Below, in pieces: positions 1-5,166 of a stretch of 5,166 bases of DNA. The position numbers and the translations under genes were made by a program. The notes below the pieces were generated by a model. It did not search any database. It was given only the letters and a program-made list of their open reading frames with translations, and had not been told where the DNA came from. The stretch's first letter is position 1. Each line of letters opens with the position of its first letter. The stretch covers positions 1 through 5,166 of the forward strand of contig DAONEM010000066.1 in assembly GCA_035403085.1 (NCBI GenBank), given 5' to 3'. Source of the stretch: JAMOAD01 sp023621955. GTDB lineage: Bacteria; Acidobacteriota; Aminicenantia; JAMOAD01.

Positions 1-170
1 CCTTTGACTTGCTTGAAAGATCGGGCGATGATCTTCTGGACCTCCGAACTCTGGAGGCCGTAACATTGAATCTCCTCTTTGAAGAAGCGCCGGGTCGAGA
101 GGCGGACCGCTTCGCTCCCCTTTTCTCTCAACTCTTCACGAAGGTCTTGGATCAACTTTGAGGTTGTCAT
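1..170 (-). CDS. DNA alkylation repair protein, AlkD/HEAT-like family (N-terminal fragment)
   Basis: Partial gene that starts at ATG 170-168 and runs off the left edge; 56 codons are present. The visible protein begins MTTSKLIQDLREELREKG and continues through RRFFKEEIQCYGLQSSEVQKI. The block RFFKEEI-x-x-YG followed by S-x-E-V-x-K-I is the N-terminal signature I recognise from bacterial DNA alkylation repair (AlkD-like) proteins, which are all-helical HEAT-repeat glycosylases that remove alkylated purines in the cytoplasm. The catalytic residues lie further in and cannot be checked. An in-frame TAG sits two codons upstream, so the start cannot move upstream. AGGAG directly abuts the ATG with no spacer, which is too close for a normal ribosome binding site, and a promoter just upstream suggests a leaderless start. 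TTG at codon 6 is a weaker alternative start. The gene is divergent from the SGNH hydrolase gene. Confidence 0.72.
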   Translation of the reverse strand, partial: MTTSKLIQDLREELREKGSEAVRLSTRRFFKEEIQCYGLQSSEVQKIIARSFKQVK

Positions 171-175
171 CTCCT

Positions 176-203
176 ATTGTACGACCCCCTCCTTTCCGGT
201 CAA
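176..203 (-). promoter_or_regulatory. Predicted sigma70-type promoter of the alkD-like gene
   Basis: On the minus strand a TTGACC box (203-198) and a TACAAT box (181-176) are separated by 16 bp. Each matches the sigma70 consensus at 5 of 6 positions. The last base of TACAAT is only 5 bases before the ATG at 170, so transcription would start at or within the start codon, giving a leaderless or nearly leaderless mRNA. This is predicted from the sequence only. Confidence 0.45.
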
Positions 204-276
204 GAGGGGAGCGGAGGAGAAGAGAGTAGCCCCGCTGGGTTTACCGGGGTTCCAGAGAAAAGAAATAATGATGTGG

Positions 277-307
277 GAAAGCCCTTTCGGAGAGGCTTTA
301 CAAAGCC
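277..307. repeat. Cluster of short inverted repeats in the divergent intergenic region
   Basis: Three copies of the same arm lie within 31 bp. GAAAG-cc-CTTTC is a perfect dyad at 277-288, and GGCTTT-ac-AAAGCC is a perfect 6+6 dyad at 294-307. AAAGCC at 278-283 can also pair with GGCTTT at 294-299 across a 10-nt loop. Such sites can be operators or RNA hairpins; no run of T follows in either direction, so it does not look like an intrinsic terminator. Its role is unknown. Confidence 0.35.
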
Positions 308-351
308 CAAGAAAAGAAACCGCCCTTCCCCTCTTCTCAACTAGGGTGTAG

Positions 352-357
352 TATACA
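352..357 (+). promoter_or_regulatory. Possible -10 box for the SGNH hydrolase gene
   Basis: TATACA lies 28 bp before the ATG and matches the sigma70 -10 consensus at 4 of 6 positions. No convincing -35 box is found at 16-18 bp and there is no extended -10 TG, so this is a weak candidate. It would give a leader of about 20-25 nt. Confidence 0.25.
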
Positions 358-385
358 GTAGAGGAAGTGAGATGAGGAGAATCCG

Positions 386-1111
386 ATGAAGATCGACGCT
401 TTCAAGAGTGAATACACTTTTCTCGTTTCGGGGGACTCCATCTCCAAGGGTGTCGTCTACGACGAGGCCCGGGAACGGTACGCGGTCACAGAGAACAACT
501 ATGTCTCCCTACTTCAGAGGGTCCTCAAGGGGATCATCTACAATGCCTCCAAGTTTGGAAATACCATCGTCAAGGGTCTGGGAAGACTTCCCCGGGAGGT
601 TGAGAGCAGGAACCCCGATATCGTCGTCATCGAGTTCGGCGGGAACGACTGCGATTTCAACTGGCCGGAAGTGGCGCAGAACCCGAGGTTTGACCACCCT
701 CCCCAGACCGATTACGACCTCTTCCAGAAGCTGTTGACAGAAACCATCGGGGATCTGAACTCCAAGGGGGTTGTTCCCGTTCTCCTCACCCTGCCCCCTC
801 TGGACGCGGAGAAGTACCTGAACTGGATCAGCCATGGGGACAAAGAGGCGCGTAAGAATATCCTCCTGTGGCTCGGCAGCGTGACCAAGATCTACTGGTG
901 GCAGGAGAGGTACAACGCCGCCATCATCAAAGTCGCCAAAGAGACCGGCACCAAATGGATCGACGTGCGGGGAGCCTTCCTGGAGCACCCTGACTTCCTC
1001 AACATGATCTGTGTCGACGGGATCCACCCCAACGAGAGGGGGCATAAGGTCATCGCCGAGAAGATCCTCGAGTCTATCGTCCCCACCTACCCGTTCCTTC
1101 TCAAGGCCTAA
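386..1111 (+). CDS. SGNH/GDSL-family hydrolase (esterase/lipase-like), cytoplasmic
   Basis: A complete 241-residue protein of the SGNH hydrolase superfamily, which are serine esterases, lipases or carbohydrate deacetylases with a flavodoxin-like fold. The motif blocks appear in order. GDSISKG at 16-22 carries the predicted nucleophile Ser18. A glycine in KFGNT near residue 58 fits block II. FGGND at 84-88 carries Asn87 of the oxyanion hole. DGIHPN at 211-216 carries the Asp211 and His214 of the catalytic DxxH. The middle part (about 140-175) is rich in Trp and Tyr and may shape the substrate pocket. No signal peptide or membrane segment is seen, so the protein should be cytoplasmic. Start ATG 386 has a GAGGAG site at 374-379 with a 6-nt spacer. 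The substrate cannot be told from sequence. The gene stands alone, divergent from the alkD-like gene and convergent with the outer-membrane protein gene. Confidence 0.88.
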   Translation: MKIDAFKSEYTFLVSGDSISKGVVYDEARERYAVTENNYVSLLQRVLKGIIYNASKFGNTIVKGLGRLPREVESRNPDIVVIEFGGNDCDFNWPEVAQNPRFDHPPQTDYDLFQKLLTETIGDLNSKGVVPVLLTLPPLDAEKYLNWISHGDKEARKNILLWLGSVTKIYWWQERYNAAIIKVAKETGTKWIDVRGAFLEHPDFLNMICVDGIHPNERGHKVIAEKILESIVPTYPFLLKA

Positions 1112-1123
1112 AGGCGGCTTCTT

Positions 1124-3484
1124 TTAGAAACGGTAGACCGCTTCCCACCTCAGGGAACGGGGAATCTGGAGTTCCGCGGCGTGGCGGAGCCCACCGGAGA
1201 AGACATCCTCGGAGAGTTCGCTCCCCAGATCGGCGGCGTTGAAGAGGGTGAGGGCCAGTTCCAGTTCCCCCCCGCCGAGGCGGAAGGTGTAGCCGCCCCG
1301 CAGGCTGATGTCCCAGAGACAATCCTCTCGGGGGCCGCCCTTGACGCCGTGTTTGTCTTCGGCCTTGATCGTCTGGTACCAGAGGATCAACCGGTCCTCC
1401 TCCTTGAGGTACTCCAAGAAGGCGAAGGGGTCACCGTCGCGGTACTTGATGTTCATCCCCAGCGTGAAACCCGGGAAGGGGGAGAAGGCCCCGTAGATCT
1501 TTCCGACGAAGGCTCTGTCGCCGTCGAGCCGTCCAAAGGCGTTAATCCAGCTGTTGGGGTCCGCCTGGCTCTCGTTCACCCCGAAGAGACGGTTGGCCTG
1601 GGCGCCGTTTCCGAAGGCGGTCTGTCCCATGGCCAGATGGGCCATGAAACTGAACTGAAAGACCCACTTGTCGGCCTTCTCGCCTCGGATCCGGAAGAGG
1701 AGCTGGGATGTGAAGGGCTTGTCCGAGAAAGGGGAGTTGGAGAGGAGAAACCCTGTGAAGGGGTTATCGAGGAGGTAGAGCTCCCGGCCGTTTCTGGTTT
1801 CGCTGTGGCCGTACTCCTGGGCGTAACGGGCCCAGGGGAGGGAAGAGACACGTTTGGTCAGCCCTTGAACCTCCAGCTCCCAGATCCGGGAGAGGCGGCC
1901 CTTCAGGGAGAGGAGGGCCTGGGTGCGACGGGGGGGGAGAAAGTCGGGGTCCAGGGAGTGGGTCGCTCCCCCTCGGTACCCTTGGAGGCTCCCCTCTTCA
2001 CCGCTCTGGAAGAGACCGTCGCTGTTGCGGTCGTTCCAGCTCCACTGCTCCCCCGAAGCGCTTCCGCTCTCCAGGAAGCTCGCCTCTTGGTACCCCAGCT
2101 CGTAGGGGGCGTCCTGCGCCGCGGCCAGGAAACTCCATCGGGAGGAGAGGTGGAAGAGGAGTCCCAGAGAGGCGCCGGCCCTGAGGCGGTTCCACCGGTT
2201 CTCGGCCCGTGAGAAGTGGAGGTTCTGGAAGAGAACCTCCCCCGAAGCGAGAAGGTCGATCCAGGAGGTCAGAGGGCGGTTCAGGGAGAGTGTCGATCTG
2301 ATCTTCTGGCGGCTTTGGGTGTATCCGGGGCTCCCCTTCCAGAGAAGCACCCCCAGGGGGGAGCCGTCGAAGAGAAGGGGGGTGGTCGTCGCCGATAGGG
2401 GATCGCCGTGGATCCAGAGGGCTTCCGCCTCGGTGCGCAGGGTGAAGGCTCCGCCGGTAAGGAGGGCCAACTCCCTCTCGTCTTCTCCCCGCAGGGTCAG
2501 GGAGCGTCTCTTCCCCTGGGGGAGGGTCGGAAAGATCTCAGCCCCGTCGTTGTCCATGAGCTCCCAGGAAGATCCGGGGAAGGAGGACTTCTCCTCTTCT
2601 CCCTCCAACAGGAGGGAGAGGGCGGAGGAACTCTTCGTGCCCTCCCTCTTGACCGCCGTCCAGAGGCTCAGCCTGTCGCTTTCGGTGGTCTGTTCGGGGA
2701 GCAGGCCCAACTCGGCTCCCATCCGGTCTCTTCCCTTCCAGGAGAAGGCCCCGTAGAGGTTCCACTCCCCCTTGTTCCACTTGGCCAAGGCGCTGGCCTC
2801 TTGGGCGTCCTCTCTGTAGAGGCTGGAGCGGTGGGCGAGGTCGTTGAACTCCCTCGGGGAGAGGAGGCCTTGGAGCGCGTAAAGAAGGGTGCCTCCCTGG
2901 AGAGCGGTCTCTCCTCCAGCCTCCAGGAGCGTCTGGGAGCGGAGTCGCCGTCTCTGGGTGGAGAGGTTCCCCCCCCGTTCTGTGGGGTGGGGGGAGAGGA
3001 GGGAGGGGGCGGAGCCGATGAAGCCCCCCATACGCGAGAAGACTCCTGAGATCCGTAGTGTCGTGGGGAGACCCTTGCGGGGGGTCAGGAAGCCGACGCC
3101 GAAATCGGAGGCCAGGGGGGAAAAGCCCTGGAGGGAAAGGGCTTCCACGGCGGGGGAGGGGAGGGAGAAGGCGGGACCCGCGCGGAGGGAAGAGGCGATG
3201 GAGAGGCCGTCGAGGTTCCAGCCGACGTGGTCCTCCGGTTCTCCCTCGAAGAGGAGCCGTGGGTCGTCGGTGAGGGAGAAGCCTCCGCTCTCTTCGATCA
3301 GGAAGGTCGCGCCGGGGGCGTAGTTTTCCAGAAAGGCCTGGTAGAAGAGGCCGCCTGGAAGACCGTTACGTAGGAAAGCGGAGAAGAGGGTCTTGTTGAT
3401 CTCCTCCTTGTCACGGGAAGGGGCCTCTTGGGCCGGCAGGGAGAGGGGAAGCACCAGAAGAAAGAGGAGGAAGAGTCTCTTCAA
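1124..3484 (-). CDS. TonB-dependent-receptor-like outer-membrane beta-barrel protein
   Basis: A 786-residue predicted outer-membrane protein. It has a clear signal peptide: K2-R3, then a Leu/Phe-rich core, with likely cleavage near LPA-QEA at 18-21. Residues about 56-138 resemble a short plug domain: SGGFSLTDD at 66-74, LFEGEPE at 78-84, LDGLSI at 91-96, and LPSPAVEALSLQG at 108-120 where receptors usually have the P-x-x-IERIEV-x-x-G strand. No TonB box is evident in the short mature N-terminus. The rest (about 140-786) alternates polar and hydrophobic residues as in a beta barrel. It includes NAFGRLDGDRAFVGKIYGAF (648-667), typical of late barrel strands in this family, and ends in the terminal aromatic YRF expected for BAM assembly. 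DRNSDGLFQSGE at 485-496 is an EF-hand-like calcium loop. The start is TTG 3484-3482, supported by GAGGAG at 3496-3491 (6-nt spacer) and by the signal peptide that only this start supplies. It overlaps the ispF stop. The ligand is unknown. Confidence 0.75.
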   Translation of the reverse strand: MKRLFLLFLLVLPLSLPAQEAPSRDKEEINKTLFSAFLRNGLPGGLFYQAFLENYAPGATFLIEESGGFSLTDDPRLLFEGEPEDHVGWNLDGLSIASSLRAGPAFSLPSPAVEALSLQGFSPLASDFGVGFLTPRKGLPTTLRISGVFSRMGGFIGSAPSLLSPHPTERGGNLSTQRRRLRSQTLLEAGGETALQGGTLLYALQGLLSPREFNDLAHRSSLYREDAQEASALAKWNKGEWNLYGAFSWKGRDRMGAELGLLPEQTTESDRLSLWTAVKREGTKSSSALSLLLEGEEEKSSFPGSSWELMDNDGAEIFPTLPQGKRRSLTLRGEDERELALLTGGAFTLRTEAEALWIHGDPLSATTTPLLFDGSPLGVLLWKGSPGYTQSRQKIRSTLSLNRPLTSWIDLLASGEVLFQNLHFSRAENRWNRLRAGASLGLLFHLSSRWSFLAAAQDAPYELGYQEASFLESGSASGEQWSWNDRNSDGLFQSGEEGSLQGYRGGATHSLDPDFLPPRRTQALLSLKGRLSRIWELEVQGLTKRVSSLPWARYAQEYGHSETRNGRELYLLDNPFTGFLLSNSPFSDKPFTSQLLFRIRGEKADKWVFQFSFMAHLAMGQTAFGNGAQANRLFGVNESQADPNSWINAFGRLDGDRAFVGKIYGAFSPFPGFTLGMNIKYRDGDPFAFLEYLKEEDRLILWYQTIKAEDKHGVKGGPREDCLWDISLRGGYTFRLGGGELELALTLFNAADLGSELSEDVFSGGLRHAAELQIPRSLRWEAVYRF

Positions 3485-3969
3485 AGTTTGCTCCTCAGGA
3501 GAACGACGGCGTAGGCTTGGGAGGCCCTGTTCTCGCCGACTTCGCCGATTTTTTCGTTGGTTTTGGCCTTCACGGAGACGCGCTCTTGGGGAATTGCCAA
3601 GAGCGGGGAGAGGGAAGCCTTGATCTCATCGATGTAGGGGGCGATCTTCGGCTCCTCCATGATGATGGTGGTATCGATGTTGACAACCTCGAACCCTTTC
3701 CGCGCGACGCATTCCATGGTCTCCTCCAGGAGGCGGCGGGAGTCTGCTCCCTTGTAGCGGGGGTCCTTATCGGGGAAGTGGGATCCGATGTCCTTCTCCC
3801 CCAGGGCGCCGAAGAGGGCGTCGATCACCGCGTGGATGAGGATATCCCCGTCCGAGTGGGCCACCCAGTGCTTGTGGTAGGGGATCTCCACTCCTCCCAA
3901 GACAAACTTCTCCCCTGGCTCTTCGAGACGGTGGATGTCGTACCCTAAACCTATCCGTAGATCGACCAT
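3481..3969 (-). CDS. ispF: 2-C-methyl-D-erythritol 2,4-cyclodiphosphate synthase
   Basis: A complete 162-residue protein of the usual IspF length. It converts 4-diphosphocytidyl-2-C-methyl-D-erythritol 2-phosphate to the 2,4-cyclodiphosphate with release of CMP, in the MEP isoprenoid pathway; the known enzyme is a cytoplasmic trimer. Family motifs are intact. GYDIHRL at 9-15 supplies metal ligands Asp11 and His13. AHSDGD at 37-42 is the substrate-binding loop, followed by metal ligand His46. DIGSHFPDKDP is at 60-70, KGADSR at 73-78 and VKAKTNEKIG at 133-142 around Thr137. The C-terminus has GENRASQAYAVVLL in place of the commoner GRGEGIAAQAVVLL form. Start ATG 3969-3967 follows GAGGAGGAG (3981-3973). 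An upstream extension is open to 4092 but would run through the promoter, so it is not used. The partner ispD is not fused to it and is not in the window. It is probably co-transcribed with the downstream outer-membrane protein gene. Confidence 0.96.
   Translation of the reverse strand: MVDLRIGLGYDIHRLEEPGEKFVLGGVEIPYHKHWVAHSDGDILIHAVIDALFGALGEKDIGSHFPDKDPRYKGADSRRLLEETMECVARKGFEVVNIDTTIIMEEPKIAPYIDEIKASLSPLLAIPQERVSVKAKTNEKIGEVGENRASQAYAVVLLRSKL
3491..3496 (-). promoter_or_regulatory. Ribosome binding site that sets the TTG start of the outer-membrane protein gene
   Basis: GAGGAG on the minus strand lies inside the last codons of ispF, 6 nt before the TTG at 3484-3482. The TTG shares two bases with the ispF TGA stop (TTGA, 3484-3481), which suggests translational coupling. 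Confidence 0.65.
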
Positions 3970-3995
3970 GCTCTCCTCCTCTGGACTACTCCCTG

Positions 3996-4024
3996 AGTAT
4001 AAGATAGGGAAGCAAGGAAAGCAA
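3996..4024 (-). promoter_or_regulatory. Predicted promoter of ispF and the outer-membrane protein gene
   Basis: On the minus strand TTGCTT (4024-4019) and TATACT (4001-3996) are separated by 17 bp. The -10 box matches 5 of 6 consensus bases and the -35 box 3 of 6, including TTG. It would give a leader of about 20 nt carrying the ispF ribosome binding site. A two-copy 9-bp repeat (AAGCAAGGA/C, 4010-4027, plus strand) overlaps the -35 box and spacer. Confidence 0.45.
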
Positions 4025-4039
4025 GGCGGGGCGCCCTTC

Positions 4040-4092
4040 CTGATCAGCCCCCTTCCTCTGGGAGCGGTTTGGCGGTATAATTTCTTGATCAA
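4040..4092. repeat. Pair of TGATCA palindromes in the ispF/dsbD divergent region
   Basis: CTGATCAG at 4040-4047 and TTGATCAA at 4085-4092 are both perfect 8-bp palindromes, 45 bp apart centre to centre, flanking the predicted dsbD -10 box. They could be a pair of regulator half-sites, or chance. The role is unproven. Confidence 0.2.
4076..4081 (+). promoter_or_regulatory. Predicted -10 box of the dsbD-like gene
   Basis: A perfect TATAAT lies 33 bp before the ATG at 4115. No good -35 box is present at 16-18 bp (TTCCTC or neighbours match poorly), so an activator may be needed or the -35 is simply weak. Predicted leader of about 25-30 nt. Confidence 0.5.
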
Positions 4093-4114
4093 CAGAACAG
4101 TGGAGAGAAAAGTG

Positions 4115-5166
4115 ATGAAGAAAGGGATACTCTTGGTTGGGATTCTTCTTATGGCTCTTCCCCTCTTCTGCGAGGGGATTCAGCTGGAAAAGAAAGGCCT
4201 CACCTATGGGAAAGGGGCCGTCGATTTCTCGCTCCTCTACGCCATCGACATGGGCTACGACATGCAGAACGTGGCCGAGAGCGTGAAGTTGGTCTCCGGC
4301 TCCCCGGATCTGAAGCTTGAGGAGCTCTCCATCAAGAAGCTGGAAAAACCTGAAGGGAAGTACATCGCCATGAGCGGGCGGTTGGTCCCTGCGGGGAAGG
4401 GTGCCTACGAACTCGACAACTTGACCCTGAAGATCAGCTACGAACTCTGCGGCGAAGATTCCAACATCTGTCTCATGGCGAAGACCATCGAGGAGACGAT
4501 GCCTCTGGACGGGAGCAAGCTCAAGGGTGGCGCCTTCTCCTTCTCCCCCTGGACACTGGCCTTCCTCTTCCTTTCGGGAGTGGCGACCTCCTTCACCCCC
4601 TGCGTCTTCCCCCTGATCCCCCTGATCTTCGGTTTCATCGGCGCGTCCGGAAAGAGCGTCAAGAAAGCCCTCTCCCTCTCCGTCGTGATGGCCCTCACCA
4701 TGAGCCTCGTTTACGCCCTCCTCGGTGTCGCCGCCGCCCTCTCCGGGAAGGTCTTCGGAACCGCCATGAGCAGTCCCTGGTTCTTCGTTGGAGCCGGGCT
4801 CCTGATGGCCCTCATGGGGATCTCTATGTCCGGCCTTCTTCCCTTCAAGACTCCCGCCTCGGTCTCCAAGGCCCTGACGGGGTACAAGGGAAAGGGGTAC
4901 CTCTCGGCGATGATGATGGGCCTCTTCCTCGGAGCCCTGGGCGCCCCCTGCATCGCTCCGGTTCTGATCTCCGTCCTGACCTATGTCTCCAGCACCCAGA
5001 ACGGCGTGGCCGGAGGGGTGATGCTCTTTACGTACGCCATGGGGATCGGGACGGTCTTCACCGGGGCCGGCATCCTCTCCCTCTCCTTGGGGAAGCGTTT
5101 CCCTCAGGGCGAGTGGATGGGTTTCGTCAAGACCCTCTTCTCCTACCTGATCATCGGCGGCGGCTG
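4115..5166 (+). CDS. dsbD: DsbD/CcdA-like thiol:disulfide interchange protein (N-terminal 350 residues, cut by window end)
   Basis: A partial protein that takes electrons from cytoplasmic thioredoxin across the inner membrane to reduce envelope disulfides. Residues 1-20 (KK then a hydrophobic core) form a signal peptide. Residues about 21-140 are a periplasmic domain like the DsbD alpha domain, with the pair Cys112 and Cys119 in ELCGEDSNICL; the E. coli pair has five residues between them, here six. The membrane part follows: segment 1 at about 146-175 with FTPCVFPL (Cys163), segment 2 at 184-210, segment 3 at 221-243, segment 4 at 263-290 with GAPCIAPVL (Cys279), segment 5 at 299-322 and part of segment 6 from about 337. 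Cys163 and Cys279 are the redox pair of the DsbD/CcdA core. The C-terminal thioredoxin-like gamma domain would lie beyond the window, so a shorter architecture cannot be excluded. Start ATG 4115 has GGAGAG at 4102-4107; an in-frame GTG is directly before it. Divergent from ispF. Confidence 0.9.
   Translation, partial: MKKGILLVGILLMALPLFCEGIQLEKKGLTYGKGAVDFSLLYAIDMGYDMQNVAESVKLVSGSPDLKLEELSIKKLEKPEGKYIAMSGRLVPAGKGAYELDNLTLKISYELCGEDSNICLMAKTIEETMPLDGSKLKGGAFSFSPWTLAFLFLSGVATSFTPCVFPLIPLIFGFIGASGKSVKKALSLSVVMALTMSLVYALLGVAAALSGKVFGTAMSSPWFFVGAGLLMALMGISMSGLLPFKTPASVSKALTGYKGKGYLSAMMMGLFLGALGAPCIAPVLISVLTYVSSTQNGVAGGVMLFTYAMGIGTVFTGAGILSLSLGKRFPQGEWMGFVKTLFSYLIIGGG

Noticed and set aside
79..351. 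90-codon plus-strand open frame across the alkD-like start and intergenic region
   Set aside because: Its first third is antisense to the alkD-like gene, its protein has no recognisable motif, and it covers the best promoter and dyads of the region.
509..1045. 178-codon minus-strand open frame opposite the SGNH hydrolase gene
   Set aside because: It is an antisense shadow; the plus strand carries all SGNH motif blocks in one frame and a good ribosome binding site.
1181..2212. 343-codon open frame on the plus strand opposite the outer-membrane protein gene
   Set aside because: It is rich in Glu, Gly and Val with no recognisable domain, and lies fully antisense to a gene with signal peptide and barrel features. 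High GC codon use removes stops in this frame. The similar open frames at 2408-3049 and 2319-2756 are rejected for the same reason.
3517..3948. 143-codon plus-strand open frame opposite ispF
   Set aside because: It lies wholly antisense to an intact ispF and has no recognisable features.
3970..4092. 41-residue N-terminal extension of ispF
   Set aside because: Known IspF proteins start close to the GYDIHRL block, a GAGGAGGAG site precedes ATG 3969, and the extension would run through the predicted promoter.
4438..4953. Minus-strand open frames inside the dsbD-like gene
   Set aside because: They are antisense to a frame with clear membrane segments and the conserved TPC and APC motifs, and they show no domain of their own.

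Overview
The window reads as chromosomal DNA from a diderm (Gram-negative-type) bacterium. It holds an outer-membrane beta-barrel gene, a DsbD-type inner-membrane electron carrier with a periplasmic alpha domain, and ispF of the MEP isoprenoid pathway. The DNA is GC-rich with many GGG, AGG and GAG codons, and start sites carry purine-rich GGAG/GAGGAG ribosome binding sites. The C-terminal part of IspF resembles spirochaete versions as I remember them, so Spirochaetota is a weak guess; nothing here fixes the taxon.

Layout. Positions 1-170 (minus) hold the first 56 codons of a DNA alkylation repair (AlkD/HEAT-like) protein, cut by the window edge. A 215-bp divergent intergenic region (171-385) follows, with a good sigma70-like promoter for the alkD-like gene and a cluster of small dyads. 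Positions 386-1111 (plus) encode a cytoplasmic SGNH/GDSL hydrolase. It converges, with only 12 bp between stop codons, on a 786-residue TonB-dependent-receptor-like outer-membrane protein (3484-1124, minus). That gene starts with TTG inside the stop codon of ispF (3969-3481, minus), so the two form a tightly coupled pair, ispF first. A 145-bp divergent promoter region (3970-4114) separates ispF from a dsbD/ccdA-like gene (4115 to window end, plus), which is cut after 350 codons.

How the genes relate. IspF makes 2-C-methyl-D-erythritol 2,4-cyclodiphosphate in the cytoplasm. The DsbD-like protein would move electrons from cytoplasmic thioredoxin to the envelope. The barrel protein sits in the outer membrane. 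The SGNH hydrolase and the alkylation-repair protein have no obvious link to these. I see no mobile element, CRISPR array, tRNA, rRNA or phage gene, and no clear new multi-gene system. The most unusual points are the ispF/outer-membrane-protein TTGA overlap, the reduced plug and EF-hand-like loop of the barrel protein, and a promoter placed so that the alkD-like transcript would be leaderless.
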